Shown here one piece after another: positions 37,010 to 47,611 of a DNA stretch of 64,000 bases (positions are counted from its first letter, which is position 1; each line of letters starts with the position of its first letter). Where the stretch lies: contig NZ_JRPE02000001.1 of the NCBI RefSeq assembly GCF_000765825.2, forward strand, positions 62,001 through 126,000. Reading direction: 5' to 3'. The notes under the pieces were generated by a model, which did no database searches, was not told where the DNA came from, and saw nothing but the letters and a program-made list of their open reading frames with translations. Origin of the DNA: Helicobacter magdeburgensis (GTDB taxonomy: Bacteria; Campylobacterota; Campylobacteria; Campylobacterales; Helicobacteraceae). A program made the position numbers and the translations under genes.

Positions 37010-38497
37010 CTAAATCGCACAAAAAGGCATTTTGAGAATCTGGGCTGTTCTAGAACGCCACTCGTTGAAATGCGTAATTTTATCCTCTAATGGTCGCTTA
37101 TACGATGGAATCATCTCGGCAAGTTTATCTTTCCACGCACTGCTTTTCATCTCTTCACTAAAGCAACGCTCAAGCACTTGCAGCATAATATCCACAGCTG
37201 TTGAAGCTCCCGGCGACGCACCAAGCAATGCTGCCAAAGTCCCATCGCTTGAAGTGATGACTTCCGTGCCAAATTGCAAACTTCCCCTGCCCTTGCTATC
37301 TTTTTTGATAATCTGCACCCTTTGTCCTGCAAATAACGCCTCCCAATCCTCCAGCTTCGCATCAGGAAAAAACACGTGAAGCTTACGCATTCTCTGCTTG
37401 TTTGACATTAGAATCTGCTTAATCAAATAAATCGTCAAAGGCACATTATCAATACCCGCTTGAAACATAGGTAAAAAGTTACTTAAACGCACAGACATAG
37501 GGAAATCAAGCAAACTGCCGTGTTTTAAAAACTTTGTATTAAACCCCGCATACGGACCAAAAAGCAACTCTTTTTTACCCTTAATAATACGCGTATCCAA
37601 ATGTGGCACTGACATCGGTGGATCACCAATAGACGCCTTGCCATATATCTTTGCATTATGCTTATCAATAACATCGCGATTTTTACACACAAGCCACAAA
37701 CCACCAACGGGGAATCCACCATAACCACGACCTTCGGGTATGCCACTTTTTTGCAATAATGGAAACGACCCACCACCTGCACCTAAAAATACAAATTTTG
37801 CCTTAACTTGCTTTTTCTCTCCACTCTTTGTATCTAGCACATCTAAGAGCCAAGCATTGCCCTGCTTGATAAGATTTTGCACTTTATGATTCACATAGAC
37901 ATTAAAGTTATCCTTTTGGCTAAGCTTTTCTTTAAACTGCCTTACAATCTCGCCAAAATCCACATCTGTGCCTTCCTGCATATATGTCGCAGCAATGGGC
38001 TGATTCTCATCTCGCCCTTCAAGTAAAAGCGGAGCCCATTGCTTAATCTGCTCTTTATCTTCGGAATAAATCATATTTTTAAAAAGCGGACAGCTTGATG
38101 TAAGTGTCTCGTAGCGTTGCTTTAAATACGGCACGATATGATCCACCACAAAGCTTAAATGCGGCACGGGATTTAAAAAAGTCTGTGGTTCTTTTAAGAT
38201 TCCAGTTTCTACACAATACGCCCAAAACTCCTTGCTAAGCTCATATTGCTGATTAATTCTTACCGCTTTTGAAATATCAATGCTACCATCTTCTTTTTTT
38301 GGTGTATAGTTTAACTCACAAAGTGCCTGATGTCCTGTCCCAGCGTTGTTCCATACCATACTGCTTTCCAACGCAACATCATCAAGCATTTCATATACAC
38401 TAATATGTGCTGAAGGCTTAAGCTCTTTTAGCATTGCTGCTAATGTCAAGCTCATAATCCCTCCACCAACTAAAACTACTTCTGAATCCTCGCTCAT
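37010..38497 (-). CDS. mqo: Malate:quinone oxidoreductase
   Basis: A 495-residue FAD-dependent membrane-associated enzyme oxidising malate to oxaloacetate and passing electrons to menaquinone. N-terminal dinucleotide motif VVLVGGGIMSLTLAAMLKEL, then WNNAGTGHQALCELNYTP, FVFLGAGGGSFPLLQKSGIP, GRGYGGFPVGGLWLVC and C-terminal ALLGASPGASTAVDIMLQVL. These fit the large Mqo family; epsilonproteobacteria use it in place of, or beside, NAD-malate dehydrogenase. It is monocistronic by spacing. Confidence 0.94.
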   Translation of the reverse strand: MSEDSEVVLVGGGIMSLTLAAMLKELKPSAHISVYEMLDDVALESSMVWNNAGTGHQALCELNYTPKKEDGSIDISKAVRINQQYELSKEFWAYCVETGILKEPQTFLNPVPHLSFVVDHIVPYLKQRYETLTSSCPLFKNMIYSEDKEQIKQWAPLLLEGRDENQPIAATYMQEGTDVDFGEIVRQFKEKLSQKDNFNVYVNHKVQNLIKQGNAWLLDVLDTKSGEKKQVKAKFVFLGAGGGSFPLLQKSGIPEGRGYGGFPVGGLWLVCKNRDVIDKHNAKIYGKASIGDPPMSVPHLDTRIIKGKKELLFGPYAGFNTKFLKHGSLLDFPMSVRLSNFLPMFQAGIDNVPLTIYLIKQILMSNKQRMRKLHVFFPDAKLEDWEALFAGQRVQIIKKDSKGRGSLQFGTEVITSSDGTLAALLGASPGASTAVDIMLQVLERCFSEEMKSSAWKDKLAEMIPSYKRPLEDKITHFNEWRSRTAQILKMPFCAI

Positions 38498-38704
38498 TTC
38501 CTTGCTCCTTCCTTATATTCACGCTTTGGGCTAGGCTTATACAAGCTTAAATGCTTTGTGCGTTAGGGGATTATTACGTATTGAACCTGCATTTGAAGTT
38601 CTCTTTATGTTAGGACATTTTTGTAAATGAGTATAAAAAAAAGTAAAATAAAAGAATAACTTTGTTACCAAAATCACTTTTTTACATATTTGCTTTAGAA
38701 AAAT

Positions 38705-38736
38705 GGGAGAATTTACCACATTTGCTGGACTCTCCC
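38705..38736 (-). terminator. Possible terminator of the argH-menG operon
   Basis: On the minus strand GGGAGA (38736-38731) pairs with TCTCCC (38710-38705) around a 20-base loop and is followed at once by ATTTTT. It lies about 45 bp past the methyltransferase stop. The long loop makes it tentative. Confidence 0.35.
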
Positions 38737-38779
38737 GTGAGACTTGAGAGAAGATTCTAAGGCTAAAATTAAAGCTTCA

Positions 38780-39541
38780 CTAAATTTTTACGCCCACATA
38801 CAATGTGGAAATATTCGCACTATATGACTTTACGAAGTAGCTTTTCACGCCTCTATCTAAAAGCTTCTGTGCGAGTTTTTCACTGCTTACAAAATGCTGT
38901 ATAGAATCTGGCAGATACTTATATGCCGCATAGTTTTTTGACACAAGCCCACCAACTAAAGGCAAAATCTTAGAAGTATAAAATCGCATAAGAGAATCAA
39001 AAACACCCTTTTTCTCGTTATTCATAAATTCCAAAATCACAACCACACCGCCGGGCTTCAAAACACGCACAAATTCATCTAATGCTTCTTCAAGAGCCAC
39101 GACATTCCGCAATCCATAAGCGATTGATAGAATATCCACACTTTGAGATTCTACATTTAATGCCTTTGCCTCGCCCTTCTCAAGTCTAAGTCTCCCCTGC
39201 TTCAGCAATGAATCCAACTTTTGATGAGCCACTTCTAGCATACCACTTGATGGGTCTATCCCCAGCAAATGTGCAATATGCTTTTGTGCCTTGTTGGCTT
39301 CATTTTGCCAATGCCAAAGCATATCGCCTGTGCCACAAGCCACATCAAGCACACATTCAATATTTTCTTTCCCCAACGCTTCAAATGCCTTTTTACACGC
39401 GCTCACACGCCAACTTACATCAATGCCTAAGCTCATCACGCGATTTGCCTTATCATAGCTTGGGGCAATCTCATCGAACATATTGACAATTTTATCTTGC
39501 TTTTCTTGTGGGGCTGTGCTGTGAAGATTCTGCTTATCCAT
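38780..39541 (-). CDS. ubiE: Demethylmenaquinone methyltransferase (UbiE/MenG)
   Basis: A 253-residue class I SAM-dependent methyltransferase: [20 protein letters not shown], motif [49 protein letters not shown] and [15 protein letters not shown]. It would methylate the demethylmenaquinone ring in the last step of menaquinone synthesis. Its start overlaps argH by 8 bp. Helicobacter has menaquinone only, so a ubiquinone role is unlikely. Confidence 0.94.
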   Translation of the reverse strand: MDKQNLHSTAPQEKQDKIVNMFDEIAPSYDKANRVMSLGIDVSWRVSACKKAFEALGKENIECVLDVACGTGDMLWHWQNEANKAQKHIAHLLGIDPSSGMLEVAHQKLDSLLKQGRLRLEKGEAKALNVESQSVDILSIAYGLRNVVALEEALDEFVRVLKPGGVVVILEFMNNEKKGVFDSLMRFYTSKILPLVGGLVSKNYAAYKYLPDSIQHFVSSEKLAQKLLDRGVKSYFVKSYSANISTLYVGVKI

Positions 39542-40934
39542 TACATTCCTTTAATCTTTGTGCTACAAAGCCCATAAGCTCATTTATTTGAATTTGTGTT
39601 TGTTTGCTTGAAGTCCCACCTAGTGTATCCCTTGCGTTCATAGAAGATTCTAAAGCTAAGACTGCCTTTACCCCCGCCTTTATCCTAGAATCTATACTTA
39701 AAATTTCAGATTCAGCTAACTCACTTATATCCACGCCCTTATGCTCCGCATACGCTACAACCTGCCCTGTGATATGATGTGCGTCTCTAAATGCTACGCC
39801 ACATTCACGCACCAAAAAATCCGCCAAATCAGTCGCACTCAAATGTCCGCATTTTGCCATTTTTGCCATATTTTCTGTATGGATTGTCATAGTTTGAATG
39901 CACTCCTTAGCAATTCGCAAAGAAATTTTCACATTTTTAATCGCATCAAACACACCCTCTTTATCTTCTTGCGTGTCCTTATTGTAGGCAAAAGGCAAAC
40001 CTTTCATTACACTTAATAATCCTATGAGTGAGCCATACACTCGCCCACTTTTCCCACGCAAAAGTTCAGGCACATCGGGATTTTTCTTTTGGGGCATAAT
40101 GGAGCTTCCTGTCGCATACGCATCGCTAAGGGATACAAACTTAAACTCCGCACTGCTCCATAGCACTAGCTCTTCAGCCACACGCGATAGGTGCATAGCA
40201 ATCATAGATAAACTATAGAGCATATCAAGGGCAAAGTCCCTATCACTCACCGAATCCATCGCATTAAGCGTAGGCTTTGCAAAGCCAAGCGTTTGAGCTA
40301 AAAACTCCCTATCATTCCCATAAGGTGTCCCGGCTAACGCCCCACTGCCAAGCGGACAAAAATTATTCCGCTTATAATCATCTTCCAAACGCTCCACATC
40401 TCGCTTAAAGTTACACGCCCACGCTATAAGATGAAAGCCAAAGTTAATGGGCTGGGCGTGTTGCAAATGTGTCATTCCGGGCATAATGCTTTGTGTATGC
40501 TCTTGTGCAATGTCTAAAAGTGTTTGCATAAGATCCAAAAGCAAAGTTTGAATCTCTTTATTATTCCTTAGCACAAAAAGCCGAAAATCCACCGCTACCT
40601 GATCATTACGAGATCTTGCGGTGTGAAGTTTCTTACCCACTTCACCGATACGCTTTGTTAGGGCAGATTCTATTGCCATATGTATATCTTCATCACTTAT
40701 CTTAAAGCTAAAATCACCAGATTCTATCTCCTGTGCGATAGATTCAAGCCCTTGTAAAATCTGTGCTAGTTCATCTTTGCTTAAGACGCCGATTTTTTCA
40801 AGCATTTGAGCGTGGGCTTTTGAGCCTTGTATATCCTCACGCCACAAAATCTTATCAAATAAAATTGAAGCATTAAACTCTTCTAAAAGTGAGCTAGATT
40901 CTAGCTCAAATCGCCCTCCCCAAAGCTTTGCCAT
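39534..40934 (-). CDS. argH: Argininosuccinate lyase
   Basis: A 466-residue fumarase/aspartase-superfamily enzyme: [75 protein letters not shown] and the flexible signature loop [20 protein letters not shown]. It splits argininosuccinate to arginine and fumarate. Presence of argH separates this organism from arginine-auxotrophic gastric H. pylori. The next gene, menG, overlaps it by 8 bp. Confidence 0.95.
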   Translation of the reverse strand: MAKLWGGRFELESSSLLEEFNASILFDKILWREDIQGSKAHAQMLEKIGVLSKDELAQILQGLESIAQEIESGDFSFKISDEDIHMAIESALTKRIGEVGKKLHTARSRNDQVAVDFRLFVLRNNKEIQTLLLDLMQTLLDIAQEHTQSIMPGMTHLQHAQPINFGFHLIAWACNFKRDVERLEDDYKRNNFCPLGSGALAGTPYGNDREFLAQTLGFAKPTLNAMDSVSDRDFALDMLYSLSMIAMHLSRVAEELVLWSSAEFKFVSLSDAYATGSSIMPQKKNPDVPELLRGKSGRVYGSLIGLLSVMKGLPFAYNKDTQEDKEGVFDAIKNVKISLRIAKECIQTMTIHTENMAKMAKCGHLSATDLADFLVRECGVAFRDAHHITGQVVAYAEHKGVDISELAESEILSIDSRIKAGVKAVLALESSMNARDTLGGTSSKQTQIQINELMGFVAQRLKECNG

Positions 40935-40943
40935 AATTCCCTC

Positions 40944-41384
40944 CTAAAAAGGCTTACACACTGCTAAAAACGCAATGACAATAAGGGCGATTGTAGGAAT
41001 CTCATTATAGATTCTAAAAAATGTATGTGATTTCTTACACGAGCCATTCCCTAAAGTTTTAATAAAATATCCACAAGCAAAGTGATACACCACAAGCAGC
41101 AGCACGATTGTTAGCTTGATATGAAGCCAGATTCCAGAATCTGCGGGTTTTAGCAAACTTGGACTTAAAGCTATCATCGCTACACCTGTGGCAAGTGTCA
41201 GCACCATTGCAGGCATACCGATAAATTTAAATAGCCTTATCTCTTGAAGTTTGACAATCTCCACAAAATCCGCATTATCCCTATGCGTAGCGTGATACAC
41301 AAATAATCGCGGCAGATAAAACAACATAGCCATCCACGATACAAGCACCACAATATGAAACGCCTTGATATACAAATACTCCAT
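40944..41384 (-). CDS. hemJ: Protoporphyrinogen oxidase HemJ
   Basis: A 146-residue membrane protein with about four transmembrane helices: YIKAFHIVVLVSWMAMLFYL with the key His, LPRLFVYHATHRDN, FIGMPAMVLTLATGVAMIAL, WLHIKLTIVLLLVVYHFACG and IPTIALIVIAFLAV. It matches the HemJ (TIGR00701) pattern of conserved His and Arg residues. HemJ oxidises protoporphyrinogen IX to protoporphyrin IX using an unidentified acceptor in the inner membrane. It precedes argH by 9 bp. Confidence 0.9.
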   Translation of the reverse strand: MEYLYIKAFHIVVLVSWMAMLFYLPRLFVYHATHRDNADFVEIVKLQEIRLFKFIGMPAMVLTLATGVAMIALSPSLLKPADSGIWLHIKLTIVLLLVVYHFACGYFIKTLGNGSCKKSHTFFRIYNEIPTIALIVIAFLAVCKPF

Positions 41385-41510
41385 TTTTTACTCCTTACCT
41401 AGAATCTTGCCTTTTAGAATCTTTACAGAATGTAGAAACTTAAAGGGGGCATTATACTTATTTTGAATGAATAGGCTTTATCCGCCCCACTTAAAATTTT
41501 ACATTAATTT

Positions 41511-42098
41511 TCACTTATCAAACTTACATCTATCAAATGTCGCGCGCACACTCTCTATCCTATCCCTTTCCCCTTGCACTCGCACCTTAATGCCATTTTC
41601 CAAAAAAGTTTCTTTTCTTAGCTCAACGCCTAGCTTTTTTGCCATATACTCACATTGTGAAAGCAAGGGATATGTAGTCTCAAAACTCACAGATTCACAC
41701 AAAATAAAATTCTCCAAAAGCCCTTGAGACTTTGCTCCATCTATGGCATTTTTCACCGCATTTGTATAAGCACGGACAAGCCCTCCCACACCTAGCAATG
41801 TCCCACCAAAATACCGCACTATAATCACACCAACATTAATCAGCTCTTCCCCACGCAAAACTTTCAAGCTCGGCATTCCGCTACTCCCCTTTGGCTCTCC
41901 ATCATCATCAAAAGATTCTAGAATCTGATTAAACTCATTCAAATGTCGCGTAGCACTCACAAAATGCACCGCCTTAAGATGTTCTTGCTTTAGCAAAGCA
42001 AGGGTAGATTCAAACTCACTATAAGGCAGTAGAAAAGCTAAAAATTTTGACCCCTTGCTTTCAAAACTCCCCTGTATATGAGAATGCAGAGTTTTCAT
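41511..42098 (-). CDS. YigZ/IMPACT-family protein
   Basis: A 195-residue member of the YigZ/IMPACT family: SKFLAFLLPYSEFESTLALL, KAVHFVSATRHLNEFNQ, DDDGEPKGSSGMPSLKVLRG, GVIIVRYFGGTLLGVGGLVR and AYTNAVKNAI are the diagnostic block. The eukaryotic relative IMPACT regulates Gcn2; the bacterial function is poorly known, perhaps linked to translation or stress. It is full length. Confidence 0.9.
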   Translation of the reverse strand: MKTLHSHIQGSFESKGSKFLAFLLPYSEFESTLALLKQEHLKAVHFVSATRHLNEFNQILESFDDDGEPKGSSGMPSLKVLRGEELINVGVIIVRYFGGTLLGVGGLVRAYTNAVKNAIDGAKSQGLLENFILCESVSFETTYPLLSQCEYMAKKLGVELRKETFLENGIKVRVQGERDRIESVRATFDRCKFDK

Positions 42099-42146
42099 CG
42101 CATTACTTTCAATAAATCACGCTTTGTCATCACACAAAAACAAGTG

Positions 42147-42596
42147 CTACTCTAAATAATAAGTTGCCCCTGCTCCTTTTAGCTCCATTTTACCGCCCCT
42201 TTTTTTGATAGCAAACTCCCCATCAAGTGCTTTAAAAAACCAAAATTCATAATTCATTCCCTCATTCTCTTCACACATACGCCGAGATGAGCCTACTCCG
42301 CTCACTTGCAACTTTTTGCCTTTTAAAGCAAAGGTGGCAAAGTAGTTATTACACACACCCACGCCAAAAATGCGATTTTCATCAGCATCAAAGCTCATCG
42401 TAGATTTCGCACCCTCCCATATAGGCTTTAGCTCCCGCCCATCATTTAAGACAATCTTAGACACATACCATTGCTTTTTAGATTCTAAAAGATTTTCCTT
42501 ATTCTCCTGCCGTAGTAAATCCACAAAGCACCCCTGCACCGACATCAAAGCCACAACAAGCACAATAACTTTCAAGCATAAATGTAAAATTTTCAT
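42147..42596 (-). CDS. META/HslJ-domain lipoprotein
   Basis: A 149-residue lipoprotein: signal MKILHLCLKVIVLVVALMSVQGC with lipobox SVQG-C23. The mature part has the META/HslJ features SFDADENRIFGVGVCNNYFA and GVGSSRRMCEENEGMNYEFW, with the conserved Asn-Asn after Gly-Cys and the second Cys. META-domain proteins are linked to heat shock, novobiocin resistance and motility, without an agreed biochemical function. It lies 48 bp from the YigZ gene. Confidence 0.75.
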   Translation of the reverse strand: MKILHLCLKVIVLVVALMSVQGCFVDLLRQENKENLLESKKQWYVSKIVLNDGRELKPIWEGAKSTMSFDADENRIFGVGVCNNYFATFALKGKKLQVSGVGSSRRMCEENEGMNYEFWFFKALDGEFAIKKRGGKMELKGAGATYYLE

Positions 42597-42706
42597 TCAA
42601 CAACTCCCTAGCAATAATTTTAAGTAATATTTGGAATCTAAGCCATTTGTAAGTCTGCCATTATAGAATCCCATTGCAAACAAACCCCACATAACAAAGG
42701 CAAAAT

Positions 42707-43495
42707 ATGCGTATTGACCTACATAATCACACAACCCTTTGTCGCCACGCCACGGGAAGTATGGAAGAATACATCGCTTGTGCGGTGCAAAAAAAGATTG
42801 ATGTCTTTGGCTTTTCCTGCCACGCACCTATGGCATTTGATGAAGCCTATCGTATGTCTAAAGATGAGCTGCCAAGCTATTGTGAAAAGATAGAAAGCCT
42901 TAAAAGAAGCTATCAAGGGCGGATTCAGATTCTCTGTGGCTTGGAAGTGGATTATATCTCAAATAAAGAGTATCTTATAGAATCTCAAGTGCTGGAATAT
43001 CCATTTGATTATCTCATCGGCTCGGTGCATTTTTTAGATAATTGGGGTTTTGATAATCCAGAGTTTATCGGTAAATACGCTCAAATCAATATGGAGCAAT
43101 GTTGGGAAAAGTATCTCCACTCTATCGCACAAATGGCACAAACAGGGCTTTTTCAAATCGTTGGGCATATAGATTTATTAAAACTCTTTGGACACACACT
43201 CCCAGATTCTCAAATCCCTAATCTTAATCTTGCTTTAGAATCTATTGCCGATAATCATCTCGCCATAGAGTTAAACCCAGCCGGATTGCGAAAGCCTATC
43301 AAAGAAGCCTACCCATCAGCACAGATTTTACAAAAAGCCTATGAAAAGGGCATTCCCATTACTTTTGGTTCAGACGCCCACGCTTTAGAACATATAGGCT
43401 TTGGCTATGAAAAGCTATGTGATTTAGCCAAAAGTATCGGCTACACCCACGCCTTGTATTTTACAAACAAACAGCCCGCGAGTGTGAGAATCTAG
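42707..43495 (+). CDS. hisK: Histidinol-phosphatase, PHP type
   Basis: A 262-residue PHP-superfamily phosphoesterase: MRIDLHNHTTLCRHATGSME (metal His), FGFSCHAPM, ILCGLEVDYI (Glu), DYLIGSVHFLDNWGFDNP, IVGHIDLLKLFG and GIPITFGSDAHALEHIGFGY. These metal-binding stretches match HisK/HisJ, which dephosphorylates histidinol phosphate. With hisD elsewhere in the window it supports a complete histidine pathway. It is monocistronic by spacing and convergent with topA. Confidence 0.88.
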   Translation: MRIDLHNHTTLCRHATGSMEEYIACAVQKKIDVFGFSCHAPMAFDEAYRMSKDELPSYCEKIESLKRSYQGRIQILCGLEVDYISNKEYLIESQVLEYPFDYLIGSVHFLDNWGFDNPEFIGKYAQINMEQCWEKYLHSIAQMAQTGLFQIVGHIDLLKLFGHTLPDSQIPNLNLALESIADNHLAIELNPAGLRKPIKEAYPSAQILQKAYEKGIPITFGSDAHALEHIGFGYEKLCDLAKSIGYTHALYFTNKQPASVRI

Positions 43496-43582
43496 CGGAT
43501 TTTATTTGTTTCAAACCCTAATGTAAAAAAACAACAAGCTACAAAGCTTCCGCACTAAAATTTTCAAGCTTTCAACACCACA

Positions 43583-43621
43583 AGATTCTAGCTTTTAAGC
43601 CACCTATAAAAGCTAGAATCT
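43583..43621. terminator. Strong bidirectional terminator hairpin between hisK and topA
   Basis: A perfect 15-bp inverted repeat, AGATTCTAGCTTTTA and TAAAAGCTAGAATCT, with a 9-base loop (43598-43606), sits between convergent genes. Its outer arms are exactly the over-represented heptamer. No long T tract follows, but the location and stem length favour transcription termination or RNA 3'-end protection. Confidence 0.55.
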
Positions 43622-43654
43622 CTCAAATCTCTTTTCGGCTAACTTTAAGCTAGA

Positions 43655-45892
43655 TTAAATCTCCACCCTATCCTTACATTTTAGGCACTCACGCACTTGC
43701 TTTTTGCGATACTCCCTTTCGCACATCGCTCCACCGCATTTTTCACATTTTTGAGCAATAGGCTGAAACTTTGAGATAAAGTTACATTTTGGGTAATTTT
43801 TACAGCCAAAGAATGCTCCTTTGCGGCTAAATCTCTGCACGATCTCCCCTCCACATTCTGGACACGCCACGCCCTCCACACTCTTTGGCTCTGCCTTGTT
43901 TTGAAGCGATTTTGTATTCTTACACTTTGGATAGCCACTGCACGCGATAAACTCTCCATTCCGCCCAAACTTCTTTACCATCGGCTTACCGCATTTCTCA
44001 CATTCCCCATACGCCTTAGAATCCCCTTGCTCATTCTCTTGTAGCTTAGAATTACTAGGCTTAATGTATTTACATTTTGGGTAGCCACTACACGCGATAA
44101 ACTCTCCATAGCGACTTTGCCGCTGCACTAGTTCCTTGCCACATTGCGGACACATCTCGCCTGTGGGGATACTCACCTTTTGCGAAGTGATATTTTTCTT
44201 CCCAGATTCTATTTTTTTGATAAATGGATCATAAAAATCCCAAAGCACCACCTGCCAATCTATATGCTCCTGTGCGATTTCATCAAGCTTATCTTCAAGC
44301 CCCGCACTAAAATGTGAATCTACAATCTCATTAAAATTTTCTTCAAGCATAGCTGTGGCTTTAAAGGCACTCTCTTGCGGCACAAGCTGCTTTTTTTCTA
44401 GTCTCACATACTCCCTATTCACAAGCAAGGCGATTGTTGGTGCGTAGGTTGATGGACGCCCTATGCCTAGGCCCTCCATACTTTTAATAATACTCGCTTC
44501 GGAATATCTAGGGGAGGGCTCTGTGGATTTTTGCTCACTTTTCACTTCTTTTAGCACTACACTTTGCCCCTGCTTACACTCGGGCAAAAGTTTATCCTTA
44601 TCATCACTCCCCATAATTTTATAGAATCCATCAAATACAAGCTTTCGCCCACTTGCTTTAAACACAATCTCATCTGTCCCATTTGAAGCAAAAAGAATAT
44701 TTTGCGTCTCAAACACCGCATCTTGGCTTTGCGAAGCAAGGAAGCGATTGTAGATTAAAGTATAGATTTTTAGCTCATCGGGTTTAAGATAGTCTTTGGC
44801 AAGTTGCGGGGTAAAGGCTAGATTTGTGGGGCGGATAGCTTCGTGGGCTTCTTGGGCGGCTTTTGATTTTGTGCTGTAATTTTTAGCTTTTGTAGGGACA
44901 TATTCCTTGCCATAAGTTTTTAAAAGCAGCTCCCTTGCTGAATCTTGAGCTTCCTTAGCAATATTAAGACTATCTGTTCTCATATAGGTGATAACCCCCA
45001 TCGTCCCAAAGCTCGTATTTACCCCTTCATAAAGCCTTTGAGCAATACTCATCGTGCGTGTGGGCGAGTAGCTAAGCAGACTTGAGGCACTCTGCTGTAA
45101 TGTAGAAGTCATAAAAGGCGGAGGGGTAGGCGTTTTCTTGCTTTTTGTGGTAATTTCTTTAATGTAAAATTGCTCTCTTTTAATATTTTCACACATCTGC
45201 TCCACAACTTTAGAATCTTGGAGTGAGAGCTTTTCAAGCTTTTGGTTATACACGATGAGTTCAGATTCTATATCGCTATTTTTTTTTCCGCCCTGTGTGG
45301 CAAAAATCGCCCCTATATTAAAATAAATTGTTGGCTTAAAAGCTTCTATCTCCCTTTCTCTATCCACAATAATTTTTAACGCCGCACTTTGCACCCGCCC
45401 AGCTGATAGCCCTTTTTGAATCTTAGAACTCATAAGTTGCGAGAGTTTAAAGCCCACAATTCTATCAAGCAATCGCCTAGCTTGTTGTGCATTCACCCTT
45501 GCCATATCAATCTTTCTAGGATTCTGCAGGGAATGTGTAATGGCATTTTTAGTTATCTCGTGGAAAACAATACGCGGAAACTCATCATAAGGACGCTTCA
45601 AAGCCTGTGTAATATGATAGCCTATCGCCTCACCTTCTCTATCTTCATCGGTTGCGATGTAGGTTGTTTTTGCTTTTTTGTGGGCTTGTTTTATCTTTTC
45701 AACAATTTCAGTGTGGTCTTTACTGATGGTATATTGTGGCGTGAAATGCTGATTTTCAATCTCTATGCCAAAACTATATTTTGGCAAATCCCTAATATGT
45801 CCTTTTGATGCAAGGACTTCATATTTATCCCCTAAAAAATGTTTGATTGTTTTTGCTTTAGCCGGTGATTCTACGATGATTAAGTCTTTCAT
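43655..45892 (-). CDS. topA: DNA topoisomerase I
   Basis: A 745-residue type IA topoisomerase. The start is set at MKDLIIVESPAKAKTIKHFL (45892), the usual TopA N-terminus; the frame runs 16 codons further. The Toprim domain (IATDEDREGEAIGYHI), GLSAGRVQSAALKIIVDRE and active-site Tyr in GVITYMRTDSLNI are present. Four C-terminal zinc fingers follow (CPQCGKELV, CEKCGKPMV, CPECGGEIV, CEKCGGAMC). It relaxes negative supercoils. Divergent from flaB, as in H. pylori HP0115-HP0116. Confidence 0.96.
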   Translation of the reverse strand: MKDLIIVESPAKAKTIKHFLGDKYEVLASKGHIRDLPKYSFGIEIENQHFTPQYTISKDHTEIVEKIKQAHKKAKTTYIATDEDREGEAIGYHITQALKRPYDEFPRIVFHEITKNAITHSLQNPRKIDMARVNAQQARRLLDRIVGFKLSQLMSSKIQKGLSAGRVQSAALKIIVDREREIEAFKPTIYFNIGAIFATQGGKKNSDIESELIVYNQKLEKLSLQDSKVVEQMCENIKREQFYIKEITTKSKKTPTPPPFMTSTLQQSASSLLSYSPTRTMSIAQRLYEGVNTSFGTMGVITYMRTDSLNIAKEAQDSARELLLKTYGKEYVPTKAKNYSTKSKAAQEAHEAIRPTNLAFTPQLAKDYLKPDELKIYTLIYNRFLASQSQDAVFETQNILFASNGTDEIVFKASGRKLVFDGFYKIMGSDDKDKLLPECKQGQSVVLKEVKSEQKSTEPSPRYSEASIIKSMEGLGIGRPSTYAPTIALLVNREYVRLEKKQLVPQESAFKATAMLEENFNEIVDSHFSAGLEDKLDEIAQEHIDWQVVLWDFYDPFIKKIESGKKNITSQKVSIPTGEMCPQCGKELVQRQSRYGEFIACSGYPKCKYIKPSNSKLQENEQGDSKAYGECEKCGKPMVKKFGRNGEFIACSGYPKCKNTKSLQNKAEPKSVEGVACPECGGEIVQRFSRKGAFFGCKNYPKCNFISKFQPIAQKCEKCGGAMCEREYRKKQVRECLKCKDRVEI

Positions 45893-45990
45893 AAGATAAG
45901 CCCCTAGTTCCATATAAAAAGTAAAAGCGGATTTTAGCACAGATTCTAAACAGAATTTCTACTAAAAAAGCAAAATGGAATCTGTAAAAA

Positions 45991-46008
45991 TTGGAATGCC
46001 TTTTGCTT
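45991..46008 (+). promoter_or_regulatory. Sigma-54 promoter of flaB
   Basis: TTGGAATGCCTTTTGCTT has GG (45993-45994) and GC (46005-46006) exactly ten bases apart, matching the -24/-12 consensus TTGGCAC-N5-TTGCW. No sigma-28 box is evident. This agrees with RpoN control of flaB known in H. pylori. AAAGGA (46037-46042) is the ribosome binding site. Confidence 0.75.
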
Positions 46009-46049
46009 AATCGGCATAAACAAAAAAAACTTTAGCAAAGGATGCAAAA

Positions 46050-47594
46050 ATGAGTTTTAGGATAAACACAAACATCTCCGCCCTAACTGCCCACACCATT
46101 GGTGTGCAAAATAATAGAAGTCTGCATAGCTCACTTGAAAAGCTAAGCTCTGGTTTGCGACTAAATAAAGCCGCAGATGACGCTTCAGGTATGGCGATTG
46201 CCGATAGTTTGAGAAGCCAAAGTGAGAGCTTGGGACAAGCGGTAAGAAATGCCAATGACGCCATTGGTATGATTCAAGTAGCTGATAAGGCAATGGACGA
46301 ACAGCTTAAAATCTTAGATACCATTAAGACTAAAGCTATTCAAGCCGCACAAGATGGGCAAAGCACAGAGACAAGAAAGGCTTTGCAAAGTGATATTATC
46401 CGCCTTTTAGAGGAGCTAGACAATATCGCCAACACTACAAGCTACAACGGACAGCAAATGCTTTCCGGTGCATTTTCAAATAAAGAATTTCAAATCGGTG
46501 CTTACTCAAATACAACGGTCAAAGCCTCTATTGGTCCAACAAGCTCGGATAAAATAGGACATGTAAGAATGGAGAGCAGCTCATTTGCAGGGGAGGGAAT
46601 GCTTGCCTCTGGTGCTGCAAACAACCTAAGTGAAGTAATGCTAAAATTCCGCCAAGTTGATGGAAAGCACGATTTTGAACTTGAAACGGTGAAAATCTCT
46701 ACTTCCGCTGGGACAGGCATTGGTGTTCTCACAGAAGTTATTAACAAACACGCCGATACACTAGGGGTGCGTGCTGCGTGGAATGTTATGGCAACAGGTG
46801 ATGTGCCGGTTTTATCTGGGACGGTGCGTGGGCTTGTCATCAATGGTGTAACGATTGGGAATGTTAATGATGTGCGTAAAAACGACTCCGATGGGCGTTT
46901 GCTTAATGCGATAAATTCAATCAAAGAGAGAACAGGCTGTGAGGCTTACACAGACATTACAGGGCGGATAAATGTGCGTAGCCTTGATGGGCGGGCAATT
47001 TCCATTCAAACAGAAGGCGATAGCGGTAAGGTCTTTGGTGGTGGGAATTTTGCTGGAATCTCCGGGACAGATCACGCTATTGTGGGGCGTTTGACACTCA
47101 TTAGAACAGACGCAAGAGATATTATTGTAAGTGGGATAAACTTTAGCCACATAGGATTCCATTCCGCACAAGGCATTTCAGAATACACGGCTAATCTCCG
47201 CTCTGTGCGTGGAGAAATGGACGCTAATATCGCTTCAGCCTGTGGGGCAAATGCCAATGTCGCTCAAGCAAACCTGCATTTTGATGGTATTGGTGCTGGG
47301 GTTACAAGCCTTAAGGGAGCGATGGTTGTTATGGATATGGCAGAATCTGCACGGATTCAGCTTGATAAATTGAGAGCGGATATTGGTTCAGCTCAGATTC
47401 AGCTTGTTTCAACGATTAACAATGTCTCTGTTACGCAGGTTAATGTCAAAGCCGCAGAATCTCAAATCCGCGATGTGGATTTCGCTTCAGAATCTGCGAC
47501 ATTCTCTAAGCATAATGTTTTGGCACAAAGTGGTAGCTTTGCGATGGCTCAAGCTAATGCCGTGCAACAAAATGTTCTTAGACTTCTTCAATAG
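46050..47594 (+). CDS. flaB: Flagellin B (minor flagellin)
   Basis: A 514-residue flagellin, the same length as I recall for H. pylori FlaB. Conserved D0/D1 ends ([40 protein letters not shown], and C-terminal [20 protein letters not shown] through [10 protein letters not shown]) flank the variable middle. The segment [20 protein letters not shown] is typical of Helicobacter FlaB. FlaB forms the hook-proximal part of the filament. FlaB rather than FlaA is supported by the sigma-54 promoter and by the neighbours topA and maf. The filament subunits are probably glycosylated, which fits the Maf gene downstream. Confidence 0.93.
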   Translation: MSFRINTNISALTAHTIGVQNNRSLHSSLEKLSSGLRLNKAADDASGMAIADSLRSQSESLGQAVRNANDAIGMIQVADKAMDEQLKILDTIKTKAIQAAQDGQSTETRKALQSDIIRLLEELDNIANTTSYNGQQMLSGAFSNKEFQIGAYSNTTVKASIGPTSSDKIGHVRMESSSFAGEGMLASGAANNLSEVMLKFRQVDGKHDFELETVKISTSAGTGIGVLTEVINKHADTLGVRAAWNVMATGDVPVLSGTVRGLVINGVTIGNVNDVRKNDSDGRLLNAINSIKERTGCEAYTDITGRINVRSLDGRAISIQTEGDSGKVFGGGNFAGISGTDHAIVGRLTLIRTDARDIIVSGINFSHIGFHSAQGISEYTANLRSVRGEMDANIASACGANANVAQANLHFDGIGAGVTSLKGAMVVMDMAESARIQLDKLRADIGSAQIQLVSTINNVSVTQVNVKAAESQIRDVDFASESATFSKHNVLAQSGSFAMAQANAVQQNVLRLLQ

Positions 47595-47611
47595 TCGCTT
47601 AAAGGATAAAT

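Noticed and set aside
46502-46924. 140-codon minus-strand frame inside flaB
   Set aside because: Shadow of the flagellin coding sequence, without RBS or recognisable product.
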